A DNA stretch of 64,000 bases, from positions 1 through 64,000 of the forward strand of contig NZ_JAFIQU010000001.1 of NCBI RefSeq assembly GCF_017355985.1, in the 5' to 3' direction. Positions within the stretch are counted from its first letter, which is position 1. Each line of letters starts with the position of its first letter. The stretch is from Arenibaculum pallidiluteum (GTDB lineage Bacteria; Pseudomonadota; Alphaproteobacteria; Azospirillales; Azospirillaceae). Below, one piece after another: positions 53,245 through 61,995 of the stretch. A program made the translations under genes and the position numbers. A model generated the notes under the pieces. It was not told the origin of the DNA, did no database searches, and saw only the letters and a program-made list of their open reading frames with translations.

Positions 53245-53269
53245 TGCTCCCCCGACAAGCGAGGGAGCA
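53245..53269 (+). promoter_or_regulatory. hairpin covering the GGDEF-gene ribosome site
   Basis: TGCTCCC (53245-53251) pairs with GGGAGCA (53263-53269). The right arm contains most of the GAGGGAG ribosome site of the gene starting at 53272, so folding would hide it. Confidence 0.45.
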
Positions 53270-53271
53270 TC

Positions 53272-53940
53272 ATGACCCTTTTACAGCCCGCTCACGCCTT
53301 CCTGCACGAGGCCGTCCTGCCGCTGGGCGAGACCGTCGACGAGGAGGTCGAGGCGCTTCCCAGCCCCGGCTCGGCGCGCTGGCTGCGGCTCACCCGTGCG
53401 CTGTCCCGGGCTGACGAGGCCGAGCGCACGATCAGCGAGCTCCGGCTGCGCGTCGCTCAGCTCGAGGCGCAGCTCTATTCCGACGATCAGACTGGCCTCT
53501 ACAACCGCCGAGCCTTGCTGGCGGAACTCGAGCGCGAGATCGGGCAGGCGGGCGCGGCGCCGGGCGACGGTGGCCTCGCGCTGGTCCTCGACCTCGACGA
53601 TCTGCATCTGCTGAACGCCCGGATGGGCGCCGCCGCGGGCGATGCGTTCCTGCTGCGCAGCGCCCAGGCCCTGTGTGCCGCCGCCCGCCCCACGGACATC
53701 GTGGCGCGGATCGGAGGCGACGAGTTTTGCGTGCTGCTGACGCGCGTGGACAAGGCGCCGGGCATTCGCCTGGCCCAGGACCTGATCCGCCGGTTCGAGG
53801 CGGCAGAGCTGACGATCGAGGGGGAGAAAATCCCGCTGCGCGCGACCTTCGGCTGGTGCCACTACGGCGCCGGCGACGATGCCGCCTCGGTGCTGGCAGC
53901 CGCCGACCTGGCCATGGTGGTGGCCAAGCGCGGCGGCTGA
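53272..53940 (+). CDS. GGDEF-domain protein (diguanylate cyclase)
   Basis: 222 residues. An N-terminal helical, coiled-coil-like part (about 1-60, ADEAERTISELRLRVAQLEAQL) leads into a GGDEF domain starting DDQTGLYNRRALL. Active motif RIGGDEF near 150 and RPTD five residues before it as I-site, so catalysis and product inhibition are both plausible. No sensor or membrane segment. Single gene; expression may depend on the hairpin over its ribosome site. Confidence 0.88.
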   Translation: MTLLQPAHAFLHEAVLPLGETVDEEVEALPSPGSARWLRLTRALSRADEAERTISELRLRVAQLEAQLYSDDQTGLYNRRALLAELEREIGQAGAAPGDGGLALVLDLDDLHLLNARMGAAAGDAFLLRSAQALCAAARPTDIVARIGGDEFCVLLTRVDKAPGIRLAQDLIRRFEAAELTIEGEKIPLRATFGWCHYGAGDDAASVLAAADLAMVVAKRGG

Positions 53941-53979
53941 GGATCGGACGACACGCCCCCTGCGGAGGGGCGCCGCCTG

Positions 53980-55794
53980 TCAGGCGGCGCCGTCCTTGCG
54001 GGGCTTCGGCAGGTCCGGCTTGATGTGGAGCTCGCGCAGGCGCTCGGGCGCCACGGGCGACGGCGCCTGCATCAGGAGATCCTCGGCCTTCTGGTTCAGC
54101 GGGAAGGCGATGACCTCGCGGATGTTCGGCTCCTCGGCCAGGAGCATCACGATACGGTCGACGCCCGGGGCCGAGCCGCCGTGCGGCGGGGCCCCCAGCT
54201 TCAGCGCGGACAGCATGCCGCCGAAGCGCGCTTCCAGCTCCTCCGCCGAATAGCCGGCGATCGAGAAGGCCTTGTACATGACCTCGGGCAGATGGTTCCG
54301 GATGGCGCCCGAGGACAGCTCGATTCCGTTGCACACGATGTCGTACTGGAAGGCCTTGATCGCGAGCGGGTCCATCGTCTCCAGCGCCTCCAGCCCGCCC
54401 TGGGGCATGGAGAACGGGTTGTGGCTGAAGTCGATCTTCCCGGTCTCCTCGTCCCGCTCGTACATCGGGAAGTCGGTGATCCAGCAGAAGCGGAAGGCGT
54501 TCTTCTCGATGAGGTCCAGCTCCTCGCCGATGCGCGTGCGGGCGAAGCCGGCAAGCTTGGCAGCCGCGGCCTCCTTGTCGCAGACGAAGAAGACGGCGTC
54601 GCCGTCCTCGCAGCCCGCCACCTCGCGCAGGCGCGCCTGGGCGGCCTCGGGCACGAACTTGGCAATGGGCCCCTTCCCGCCCGCGGCCTCGAAGACGATG
54701 TAGCCGAGGCCGGGCGCGCCCAGGCCACGGGCCCAATCGTTGAGCTTGTCGAAGAAGCTGCGGGGCCGCTCAGAGACCTTCGGCGCGCGGATCGCGCGGA
54801 CCACGCCGCCCAGGTCGATCACCGAGCGGAAGGCCTTGAACTCGACGTCGCTGCGCGCGAACACCTCGGTGACGTCGGTGATCACCAGCGGGTTCCGCAG
54901 GTCCGGCTTGTCGTTGCCGTATTTCAGCATCGACTCCGCGAAGGGGATCCGCGGGAACGGATAGGGCGTGATCGCCGGCTGGGTCGGGCGGCGGAAGGCC
55001 CCGAATTCCTCGAAGACGCCGTGCAGCACGGGCTCGATCGCCGCGAAGACGTCCTCCTGCGTCACGAAGCTCATCTCGAAGTCGAGCTGGTAGAACTCGC
55101 CCGGAGAGCGATCGGCGCGGCTGTCCTCGTCCCGGAAGCAGGGCGCGATCTGGAAGTACCGGTCGAAGCCGGCGATCATCAGGAGCTGCTTGAACTGCTG
55201 CGGCGCCTGGGGCAGTGCGTAGAACTTGCCGGGGTGCATCCGGCTGGGCACCAGGAAGTCTCGCGCGCCCTCGGGGCTCGATGCCGTCAGGATCGGCGTC
55301 TGGAACTCTGTGAAGCCCTGCTCGATCATCCGCCGCCGCATGGAGGCGATCACCTGCGAGCGCAGGACGATGTTCTGCTGCATCTTCTCGCGGCGAAGGT
55401 CGAGGAAGCGGTAGCGCAGCCGCATCTCCTCGCCGGCATCCTGGTCGCTGTTGACCTGGAGCGGCACCTGGTCGGCCGCACTCTGCACCACGAGCTCGCG
55501 GACGCGGACCTCGATCTCGCCGGTCGGCAGCTTGTCGTTGACGGTATCGTCCGACCGCCTGACCACCTGCCCGGTCACCGTGATCACGCTCTCGACCCGC
55601 AGCTCCTCGAGGCGCTTCATGGTCGGGTTCGAGCTGTCGACGACGCACTGCGTGACGCCGTAGTGGTCGCGCAGGTCGATGAACAGCAGTTGCCCGTGAT
55701 CGCGCTTGCGGTGGATCCAGCCCGACAGGCGGACCGTCGAGCCGGCATCGTCCTGGCGCAGCGCGCCGCAGGTGTGGGTCCGGTAGGGATGCAT
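53980..55794 (-). CDS. aspS: aspartyl-tRNA synthetase, probably non-discriminating
   Basis: 604-residue class II synthetase. The anticodon domain reads [19 protein letters not shown]; the His after RKRD is the residue found in non-discriminating AspRS (His31 in Pseudomonas) where discriminating enzymes have Leu. Motif 2 [16 protein letters not shown] near 217, bacterial insertion domain about 285-415, motif 3 [13 protein letters not shown] near 530. Together with GatCAB in this window it supports Asn-tRNA formation by transamidation. ATG 55794 fits the conserved start; no need for the upstream extension. Confidence 0.95.
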   Translation of the reverse strand: MHPYRTHTCGALRQDDAGSTVRLSGWIHRKRDHGQLLFIDLRDHYGVTQCVVDSSNPTMKRLEELRVESVITVTGQVVRRSDDTVNDKLPTGEIEVRVRELVVQSAADQVPLQVNSDQDAGEEMRLRYRFLDLRREKMQQNIVLRSQVIASMRRRMIEQGFTEFQTPILTASSPEGARDFLVPSRMHPGKFYALPQAPQQFKQLLMIAGFDRYFQIAPCFRDEDSRADRSPGEFYQLDFEMSFVTQEDVFAAIEPVLHGVFEEFGAFRRPTQPAITPYPFPRIPFAESMLKYGNDKPDLRNPLVITDVTEVFARSDVEFKAFRSVIDLGGVVRAIRAPKVSERPRSFFDKLNDWARGLGAPGLGYIVFEAAGGKGPIAKFVPEAAQARLREVAGCEDGDAVFFVCDKEAAAAKLAGFARTRIGEELDLIEKNAFRFCWITDFPMYERDEETGKIDFSHNPFSMPQGGLEALETMDPLAIKAFQYDIVCNGIELSSGAIRNHLPEVMYKAFSIAGYSAEELEARFGGMLSALKLGAPPHGGSAPGVDRIVMLLAEEPNIREVIAFPLNQKAEDLLMQAPSPVAPERLRELHIKPDLPKPRKDGAA

Positions 55795-55888
55795 TGTATC
55801 GCGCACCTTGGGGTCGGGACCGGACGGACCCGGCAGGAAGCCGGCCCGCTCCGGCGTCTTCATCACGTCGGGAGGGGACAGGGTGCGC

Positions 55889-55917
55889 AGACCACACGCC
55901 CGGCACTTGTTTGTCAA
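55889..55917 (-). promoter_or_regulatory. possible aspS promoter
   Basis: Minus strand TTGACA at 55912-55917, 17-base spacer, weak TGGTCT at 55889-55894, about 90 bases before aspS in the divergent aspS/rnd gap. Confidence 0.4.
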
Positions 55918-55972
55918 GCGCCCGCGCGGCTTTCCCCTTCGCCCTTACCCGCGGCTGTTGTATGAACCGATC

Positions 55973-57136
55973 ATGACGCCGATCAGCACCACCGAAGATC
56001 TCGCATCCCTCTGCCAGCGGCTGCGCACGGCCGAGTACGTGACCGTCGACACCGAGTTCATGCGCGAGAGGACCTTTTGGCCCAAGCTCTGCCTCGTGCA
56101 GCTCGCCGGACCGGACGAAGCAGCCATCGTCGACCCCATGGCCGAGGGAATCGACCTGGCCCCTCTCTTCGAGCTGATGGTCGATCCGGCGGTGCTCAAG
56201 GTCTTCCACGCAGCCCGGCAGGACGTCGAGATCTTCGTGCATCTCTCCGGCCACGTCCCGCACCCGATCTTCGACACCCAGGTCGCTGCCATGGTCTGCG
56301 GCTTCGGCGAGAGCGTCGGCTACGAGACGCTGATCTCCAAGCTCGCCGGGGCACGGGTGGACAAATCCAGCCGCTTCACCGACTGGTCCCAGCGCCCGCT
56401 GACGGAGCGCCAGCTCCAGTACGCGCTCTCGGACGTGACGCATCTCCGTCCAGCCTACGAGAAGCTCCGCCGCAAGCTCCAGAAGACTGGGCGCGCACCC
56501 TGGCTTGAGGAGGAGATGGCGGTGCTGACGGACCCCGGCACCTACACCGTCGCCCCCGAGGAGGCGTGGCGGCGGCTCAAGGTCCGGACGGACAAGCCGC
56601 GCTTCCTCGCCGTCCTGCGCGAGATCGCGGCCTGGCGCGAGCGCGAGGCACAGCGCAAGGACCTGCCCCGCGCCCGCGTCCTGCGCGACGAGGCGCTGCT
56701 GGAGATCGCGGCCCACGCGCCCACTACGGTCGATGATCTTGCGCGGACGCGGGGCCTCGGCCGCAGCGTGGCAGAGGGGCGCTGGGGCACCGAACTCCTT
56801 GCCGCCGTGAAGCGCGGCCTGGAGACGCCTGCGGCCGAATGCCCCACCGTCGAGCCGCGGATCGAGCCGCCCCCTGGCCTGGCACCGATCGTCGACCTTC
56901 TCCGGGTGCTCCTGAAGATGCGCTGCGAGGACCAGGAGGTGGCGCCCAAGCTCGTCGCCAATGGCGGCGACCTTGAGGCCATCGCGGCGGACGACCAGGC
57001 GGACGTGCCGGCGCTCAAGGGCTGGAGACGGGAGCTATTCGGCGAGGACGCGCTGGCGCTGAAGAACGGACGGCTGGCGCTTGCGATCGAGCGCAAGCGG
57101 GTGAAGCTTGTCCCCCTGGCCGTGCAGCAGGACTGA
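55973..57136 (+). CDS. rnd: ribonuclease D
   Basis: 387-residue DEDDy 3'-5' exonuclease that trims tRNA precursors. VTVDTEFMRERTFWP has the first Asp-Glu pair near 25, HAARQDVEIF the Asp near 84, and QLQYALSDVTHLRPAYE the Tyr/Asp of DEDDy near 149-155. Two HRDC-like domains follow (about 200-370). The ATG fits the family start; divergent from aspS. Confidence 0.94.
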   Translation: MTPISTTEDLASLCQRLRTAEYVTVDTEFMRERTFWPKLCLVQLAGPDEAAIVDPMAEGIDLAPLFELMVDPAVLKVFHAARQDVEIFVHLSGHVPHPIFDTQVAAMVCGFGESVGYETLISKLAGARVDKSSRFTDWSQRPLTERQLQYALSDVTHLRPAYEKLRRKLQKTGRAPWLEEEMAVLTDPGTYTVAPEEAWRRLKVRTDKPRFLAVLREIAAWREREAQRKDLPRARVLRDEALLEIAAHAPTTVDDLARTRGLGRSVAEGRWGTELLAAVKRGLETPAAECPTVEPRIEPPPGLAPIVDLLRVLLKMRCEDQEVAPKLVANGGDLEAIAADDQADVPALKGWRRELFGEDALALKNGRLALAIERKRVKLVPLAVQQD

Positions 57137-57160
57137 TTTATTCATACGGATGGCGTTCAT

Positions 57161-57213
57161 ACGGAATGATCATTCCGTTTGCGCTCGGATGCCGGGATAT
57201 CGACAATTGTCGA
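57161..57213. promoter_or_regulatory. two perfect palindromes upstream of tctBAC
   Basis: ACGGAATGATCATTCCGT at 57161-57178 (18-bp perfect dyad) and TCGACAATTGTCGA at 57200-57213 (14-bp perfect dyad). The direct word TTCATACGGA also occurs twice just before (57141-57150 and 57156-57165). They lie 100-152 bases before tctB and are likely regulator sites; no regulator gene is adjacent. Confidence 0.6.
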
Positions 57214-57312
57214 CGAAGCTGCGCCTTGGTACATCGCCAAGGCCGTAACCTGGTCCGAGTCCGAGGGCGCGCGCCCGGATCCGGTCCCATCCTGCGAACG
57301 GAGATCGTGTCC

Positions 57313-57795
57313 ATGCCGCCTCCGCAGATGAAGGTCCCCGCCGCCGGCCTTGGGATCAGGAGCCCCCGGAACTTCGCCGGAGGGCTCGTTCTCCTGGCAA
57401 TCGCCGCGCTGGCTCTCTGGCAGATCCAGGACCTCTCGGTCGGCACGGCCATGCGGATGGGACCCGGCTACTATCCGCGGCTCCTCGCCTTCCTGCTCGG
57501 CTTCTTCGGGCTCGTGCTGATGGCGGGCTCGGTCGTAGTGCATGGCGATGGACTCGAGCGCTGGAGGGTGAAGAACCTGGTCCTCGTCCTCGGGGCCATC
57601 GTGATCTTCGCCTTCGCGATCCGGACGCTGGGACTCGTGCTCTCGGGCGCGGCGCTGATGCTCGTGAGCGCGCTGGCGTCCCACGATCTCAGATGGCGCG
57701 AGGTTCTGCTGTTCACGGCGGGGATGCTCGTCTTCTCCGTGATCCTGTTCCCGATCGCCCTGAACCTTCCGCTCCCCATCTGGCCGAGGCTCTGA
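57313..57795 (+). CDS. tctB: tripartite tricarboxylate transporter small subunit TctB
   Basis: 160-residue membrane protein with four predicted helices. Near the start it shows GGLVLLAIAALALWQIQDLSVGTAMRMGPGYYPRLLAFLL, of which AMRMGPGYYPRLLA is the TctB hallmark. ATG at 57313 follows GGAGAT; a GTG two codons earlier is possible. First of tctB-tctA-tctC. Confidence 0.9.
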   Translation: MPPPQMKVPAAGLGIRSPRNFAGGLVLLAIAALALWQIQDLSVGTAMRMGPGYYPRLLAFLLGFFGLVLMAGSVVVHGDGLERWRVKNLVLVLGAIVIFAFAIRTLGLVLSGAALMLVSALASHDLRWREVLLFTAGMLVFSVILFPIALNLPLPIWPRL

Positions 57796-57798
57796 TCC

Positions 57799-59298
57799 AT
57801 GGACGTTCTCGGCAATCTCGCGATGGGGATGGGCGTCGCGCTGACGCCCCTCAATCTCGGCCTCTGCCTGATCGGCGCGCTGGTCGGCACCATGATCGGC
57901 GTGCTGCCGGGGCTCGGCCCCATCGCGACGATCGCGATGCTGCTGCCGCTGACCTTCAGCCTGGACGCAACGGGCGCCCTGATCATGCTGGCCGGCATCT
58001 ACTACGGCGCACAGTACGGGGGCTCCACCACTGCGATCCTGGTCAACATGCCGGGCGAGACCTCCTCGGTCGTGACCACGCTGGACGGCCACCAGATGGC
58101 GCGCCAGGGCCGCGCCGGGGCCGCCCTCGGCATCGCGGCGCTGGGGTCCTTCTTCGCGGGCTGCGTGGCCACCCTTGCCGTCGCGATCCTCGGCCCGATC
58201 CTGGCGAGCGTCGCGAAGGAGTTCGGCGCGCCCGAGTACTTCGCGCTGATGGTGCTCGGCCTGGTCGGCGCGACGGTCCTGGCCAGCGGCTCTATCGTCA
58301 AGGCCGTGGCGATGATCATCCTGGGCCTGCTGCTCGGGGCGGTGGGATCGGATATCGAGACCGGCACGCCGCGCATGACCTTCGACATCCCGCAGCTCGC
58401 CGACGGCATCAACTTCACGGTGCTCGCGATCGGGCTCTTCGGAGTCGCGGAGATCATCCGCAACCTGGAGAACCCCGAAGAGCGCGGCGTGCTCGGCGCC
58501 AAGATCCGCGGGCTGCTTCCGACCTGGCAGGACATCAAGACCTCGGCCGCGCCGGTGCTGCGCGGCACATTCCTGGGCTCGGTCCTCGGGATCCTTCCCG
58601 GGAACGGCGCCGTGCTGGCGCCCTATGCCTCCTACACCCTCGAAAAGAAGATCGCGCGCGAGCCGCAACGCTTCGGGCGCGGCGCCGTCGAGGGGGTGGC
58701 AGGCCCCGAAGCCGCCAACAATGCTGGCGCGCAGACCTCGTTTATCCCGCTGCTCACCCTCGGCATCCCGCCGAACCCGGTGATGGCCCTGATGGTCGGC
58801 GCCATGACGATCCAGGGGATCATCCCAGGACCGCAGGTAATGGACACAAACCCCCAGCTGTTCTGGGGCATGATTGCGAGCATGTGGCTCGGCAACGCCA
58901 TGCTGGTGGTCATCAACCTGCCCATGATCGGACTCTGGGTCCGGCTGCTGATGGTGCCCTACCGCCTTCTGTACCCGGCGATCCTGCTGTTCTGCTGCAT
59001 CGGCGTCTTCACGGTGAACAACTCCTACGTCGACGTGCTGGGCGTGGCCTTCTTCGGTCTCGTCGGCTACGGGCTGACCAAGTTCGGCTTCGAGCCGGCC
59101 CCGCTGATGCTGGCCTTCGTGCTCGGCCCGCTGATGGAGGAAAACCTGCGGCGCTCCTTGCTGATCTCCCGGGGAGACCCCATGGTGTTTCTCAACCGGC
59201 CGATCAGCCTGGGCCTGCTGCTCGTCGCGGCGGCGCTGCTGCTGCTGGTTGTGATGCCGAGCGTCAAGAAGCGGCGCAAGGAAGCGTTCCAGGAGTGA
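57799..59298 (+). CDS. tctA: tripartite tricarboxylate transporter large subunit TctA
   Basis: 499-residue permease with about 11-12 helices. GVLPGLGPIATIAMLLPLTF near 33 and YYGAQYGGSTTAILVNMPGE near 73 are the family signatures, repeated as GILPGNGAVLAPYASY and GPEAANNAGAQTSFIPLLTLGIP in the second half. Starts three bases after tctB. Drives uptake of a carboxylate with the TctC receptor. Confidence 0.95.
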   Translation: MDVLGNLAMGMGVALTPLNLGLCLIGALVGTMIGVLPGLGPIATIAMLLPLTFSLDATGALIMLAGIYYGAQYGGSTTAILVNMPGETSSVVTTLDGHQMARQGRAGAALGIAALGSFFAGCVATLAVAILGPILASVAKEFGAPEYFALMVLGLVGATVLASGSIVKAVAMIILGLLLGAVGSDIETGTPRMTFDIPQLADGINFTVLAIGLFGVAEIIRNLENPEERGVLGAKIRGLLPTWQDIKTSAAPVLRGTFLGSVLGILPGNGAVLAPYASYTLEKKIAREPQRFGRGAVEGVAGPEAANNAGAQTSFIPLLTLGIPPNPVMALMVGAMTIQGIIPGPQVMDTNPQLFWGMIASMWLGNAMLVVINLPMIGLWVRLLMVPYRLLYPAILLFCCIGVFTVNNSYVDVLGVAFFGLVGYGLTKFGFEPAPLMLAFVLGPLMEENLRRSLLISRGDPMVFLNRPISLGLLLVAAALLLLVVMPSVKKRRKEAFQE

Positions 59299-59385
59299 TC
59301 AGCAACCGCCCTGCGCCCGGCCGGAGCCGTCGACGGCCTCCGGCATCGTCCCGAAACCGCTACCAATCCAAAACTGGGAGGAAAC

Positions 59386-60360
59386 ATGACGTTCAGATCG
59401 ATTGCCCTGGCCGCCGTCGGCCTTTCGGTTCTCGCGGGGCCGGCCATGGCCCAGAACTACCCGACGCGCCCGGTCACCATGGTGGTCCCCTTCGCGGCTG
59501 GCGGCCCGACTGATACCGTGGCCCGCCTGATCGCCCAGTCCATGAGCCAGACCCTCGGCCAGCAGGTGGTTGTCGAGAATGTCGGCGGCGCTGGCGGCAC
59601 CCTCGGCGCCGGCCGCGTCGCGAAGGCCGAACCCGACGGCTATACCGTGCTGCTGCACCATATCGGCCAGGCGACCTCCGCCACGCTGTACCGCAAGCTG
59701 CCCTACAAGACGCTCGAGGACTTCCAGACCGTCGGCCTCGTCACCGACGTGCCCATGACCATCGTCGCCCGCAAGGACTTTCCGGCGAAGGACATGAAGG
59801 AGCTCGTCGAGTACGTGAAGGCCAACAAGGACAAGGTCACGCTGGCCAATGCGGGCGTGGGCTCGGCCTCGCATCTCTGCGGCATGCTGTTCCAGGACGC
59901 CATCAAGACGCAGCTCACCACCGTTCCCTACAAGGGGACCGGCCCGGCCATGAACGATCTGGTCGGCAGCCAGGTGGACCTGATGTGCGACCAGACCACC
60001 AACACGACGGGCCAGATCAAGGGCAATGCCATCAAGGCGTACGCCGTGACGACGAAGGACCGGCTCGCGTCGCTGGGCGACCTTCCGACGGTGGCCGAGG
60101 CCGGCCTTGCCGGCATGACGGTCGGCGTGTGGCACGGCGTCTATGCCCCGAAGGGCACGCCCGCGCCGGTGGTCGAGAAGCTCTCGGGCGCGCTCCAGAC
60201 GGCGCTGGCCGACCAGACCGTGATCGCCCGCTTCGCCGAGCTCGGCACCACGCCCGAGCCCAAGGAGCGCGCCACCCCGGCCGCCCACGACCAGCACCTG
60301 CGCGCCGAGATCGCACGCTGGAAGCCGATCATCGAGGCGGCAGGCACCTTCGCCGACTGA
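59386..60360 (+). CDS. tctC: tripartite tricarboxylate transporter receptor TctC (Bug family)
   Basis: 324-residue periplasmic receptor. Signal peptide 1-22 (AGPAMAQ). YPTRPVTMVVPFAAGGPTDTVAR and VVVENVGGAGGTLGAGRVAKAEPDGYT are diagnostic of the Bug family. The usual bound ligands are citrate-like or aromatic carboxylates. GGGAGGAAAC precedes the ATG, and a double terminator follows. Confidence 0.94.
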   Translation: MTFRSIALAAVGLSVLAGPAMAQNYPTRPVTMVVPFAAGGPTDTVARLIAQSMSQTLGQQVVVENVGGAGGTLGAGRVAKAEPDGYTVLLHHIGQATSATLYRKLPYKTLEDFQTVGLVTDVPMTIVARKDFPAKDMKELVEYVKANKDKVTLANAGVGSASHLCGMLFQDAIKTQLTTVPYKGTGPAMNDLVGSQVDLMCDQTTNTTGQIKGNAIKAYAVTTKDRLASLGDLPTVAEAGLAGMTVGVWHGVYAPKGTPAPVVEKLSGALQTALADQTVIARFAELGTTPEPKERATPAAHDQHLRAEIARWKPIIEAAGTFAD

Positions 60361-60367
60361 CGGCGCT

Positions 60368-60428
60368 CCCGTCTCCGGACGGGACATGGGCCGGCGCGGG
60401 AGACATCCCGCGCCGGCCCTTCTCTTTC
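60368..60428 (+). terminator. double hairpin terminator of tctBAC
   Basis: First hairpin CCCGTC-TCCG-GACGGG (60368-60383). Second, a perfect 14-pair stem GGGCCGGCGCGGGA (60388-60401) with GACA loop and TCCCGCGCCGGCCC (60406-60419), followed by TTCTCTTT. It separates tctC from the convergent ppx gene. Confidence 0.88.
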
Positions 60429-60452
60429 AGGACGGCCCGGCCGGGCCGCGAC

Positions 60453-61979
60453 TCAGGCAGCCTGGGGCCGCGGAACGTAGGCGATCGCCCCGGTCCGGCC
60501 GAGCGACTTGGCCAGGGCATCAAGCCGGCGTTCCACCACCTCGCCGACGAGGCAGGCGGAATCCTCGGGCAGGCTCAGCGTCAAGCGCTCGTCGCCGAGC
60601 ACGAGGTTGGTGCGCTGCAGCAGGTTCGTGGCGCCGCCCGTCACCGTGTGGGCCAAGCGGAGCGCCAAGCCGAGCACCAGGGCTCGGGCCGCATGGGCGT
60701 CGCCCGCGAGGCCGCGCACGCGGCCGACCACCGCGTCGTCCAGCGCTCCCGCGTAGCGGACATACGACGTCATCGCGAGGAAGACGCGCTCGGCATGGTC
60801 GATGCCCGAGACGGGCATCCGAAGGACACGCAGGAAGGTATGCTCGGCCCTGTAGTCGGGATGCTCGGCCCAGCCGAGGTCGCTCAGCAGGCAGGCGGCA
60901 TAGCGCAGGCGCGCGGAGGCCGTGTCCTCGCCCGGAAACAGCGCGTCGGTCCAGTGGCTCAGGGCCGTCCCTACGCTGAACCGCCCGTAGCGCTCCGCCA
61001 CGTCGCGGCAGGCGCTCAGCAGAGGGTCGTGCCGCCGCTCCTCGGGCGTGAGCCATTCGTACAGCAACCCCTCGCGCAGCCCGTGGGCCGAGAACACGAC
61101 CCGCGACGGGGCGGCCGCCCGCAGGGCGCGCTCCAGCACCAGCGCGGCGAAGGGCAGCGTCTCGAGCCGCCGCCGCGACACTTTGGCCTTCTCCAGCGAG
61201 GACCGGCTCTGCTTCACGATCAGCGACAGGAAGTCGCGCAGGGCACCGGTATCGACCTCGTAGTGGTGGATGATGTGGACTGGGTGGTTCGTCTGCTCCA
61301 TGTGCAGCTTGGCCAGGGCGCGCCAGCTTCCGCCGACGGGGTAGAAGGTCCGCCCGCGCCAGGCGCCGAGCCAGCCCTGGCGCTCCAGGTGCTCGTCCAC
61401 GATCCGCAGGGCCGCCTGGGCCCGGCCACCGGCCGCCTCGGAAAGCCGCAGCGGACCCAGCGGCAGCGTCACCTGCGTGTCGCCGATGACGCCGTCCTGG
61501 AGCCCGACGAGTTCCAGGCTGCCCCCGCCGAGGTCGCCCATGACGCCGTTGGCGTCCGGAGTCCCGGAAAGAACGCCCAGCGCGGAGAGCCGCGCCTCCT
61601 CCTCGCCCGCGATGGTCCGCACATCGAACCCGGCCAAGCGCTTGATCTCGCGCACGAAGGCCGGGCCGTCGGAGGCGTCTCGGACGGCGGCCGTGGCCAG
61701 CACGTCCACGCGCTCCACGTCCATGGCCTCGATCAGGAAGCGGAACCGGGTCAGGTTGTCGAGCGCCAGCTGCACCCCTTCGGGGTTCAGCATGCCGGTC
61801 CGCTCGACCGTCCTGCCGAGGCCGCACATGATCTTCTCGTTGAAAAGCGGCACCGGCGACCGGCACAGGCCCGCATAGACCACCAGCCGCATGGAGTTCG
61901 AGCCAATGTCGATCACCGCGATGCGGCCGTTTCCGCCGGTGCCGGGAAGGGCGGCGGGATTCTGGATGGGCTCCGGCAT
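60453..61979 (-). CDS. ppx: exopolyphosphatase/pppGpp phosphohydrolase (Ppx/GppA)
   Basis: 508-residue ASKHA-fold phosphatase that hydrolyses polyphosphate ends or pppGpp. Phosphate loops IAVIDIGSNSMRLVVY near 18, the GEEEARLSALG block near 122 and GDLGGGSLELV near 144. The long C-terminal helical part (from about 300) is of the Ppx type. ATG at 61979 lies 16 bases after the ppk stop, making a ppk-ppx operon as in many bacteria. Confidence 0.93.
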   Translation of the reverse strand: MPEPIQNPAALPGTGGNGRIAVIDIGSNSMRLVVYAGLCRSPVPLFNEKIMCGLGRTVERTGMLNPEGVQLALDNLTRFRFLIEAMDVERVDVLATAAVRDASDGPAFVREIKRLAGFDVRTIAGEEEARLSALGVLSGTPDANGVMGDLGGGSLELVGLQDGVIGDTQVTLPLGPLRLSEAAGGRAQAALRIVDEHLERQGWLGAWRGRTFYPVGGSWRALAKLHMEQTNHPVHIIHHYEVDTGALRDFLSLIVKQSRSSLEKAKVSRRRLETLPFAALVLERALRAAAPSRVVFSAHGLREGLLYEWLTPEERRHDPLLSACRDVAERYGRFSVGTALSHWTDALFPGEDTASARLRYAACLLSDLGWAEHPDYRAEHTFLRVLRMPVSGIDHAERVFLAMTSYVRYAGALDDAVVGRVRGLAGDAHAARALVLGLALRLAHTVTGGATNLLQRTNLVLGDERLTLSLPEDSACLVGEVVERRLDALAKSLGRTGAIAYVPRPQAA

Positions 61980-61995
61980 GACCTGAGACGCTTCC

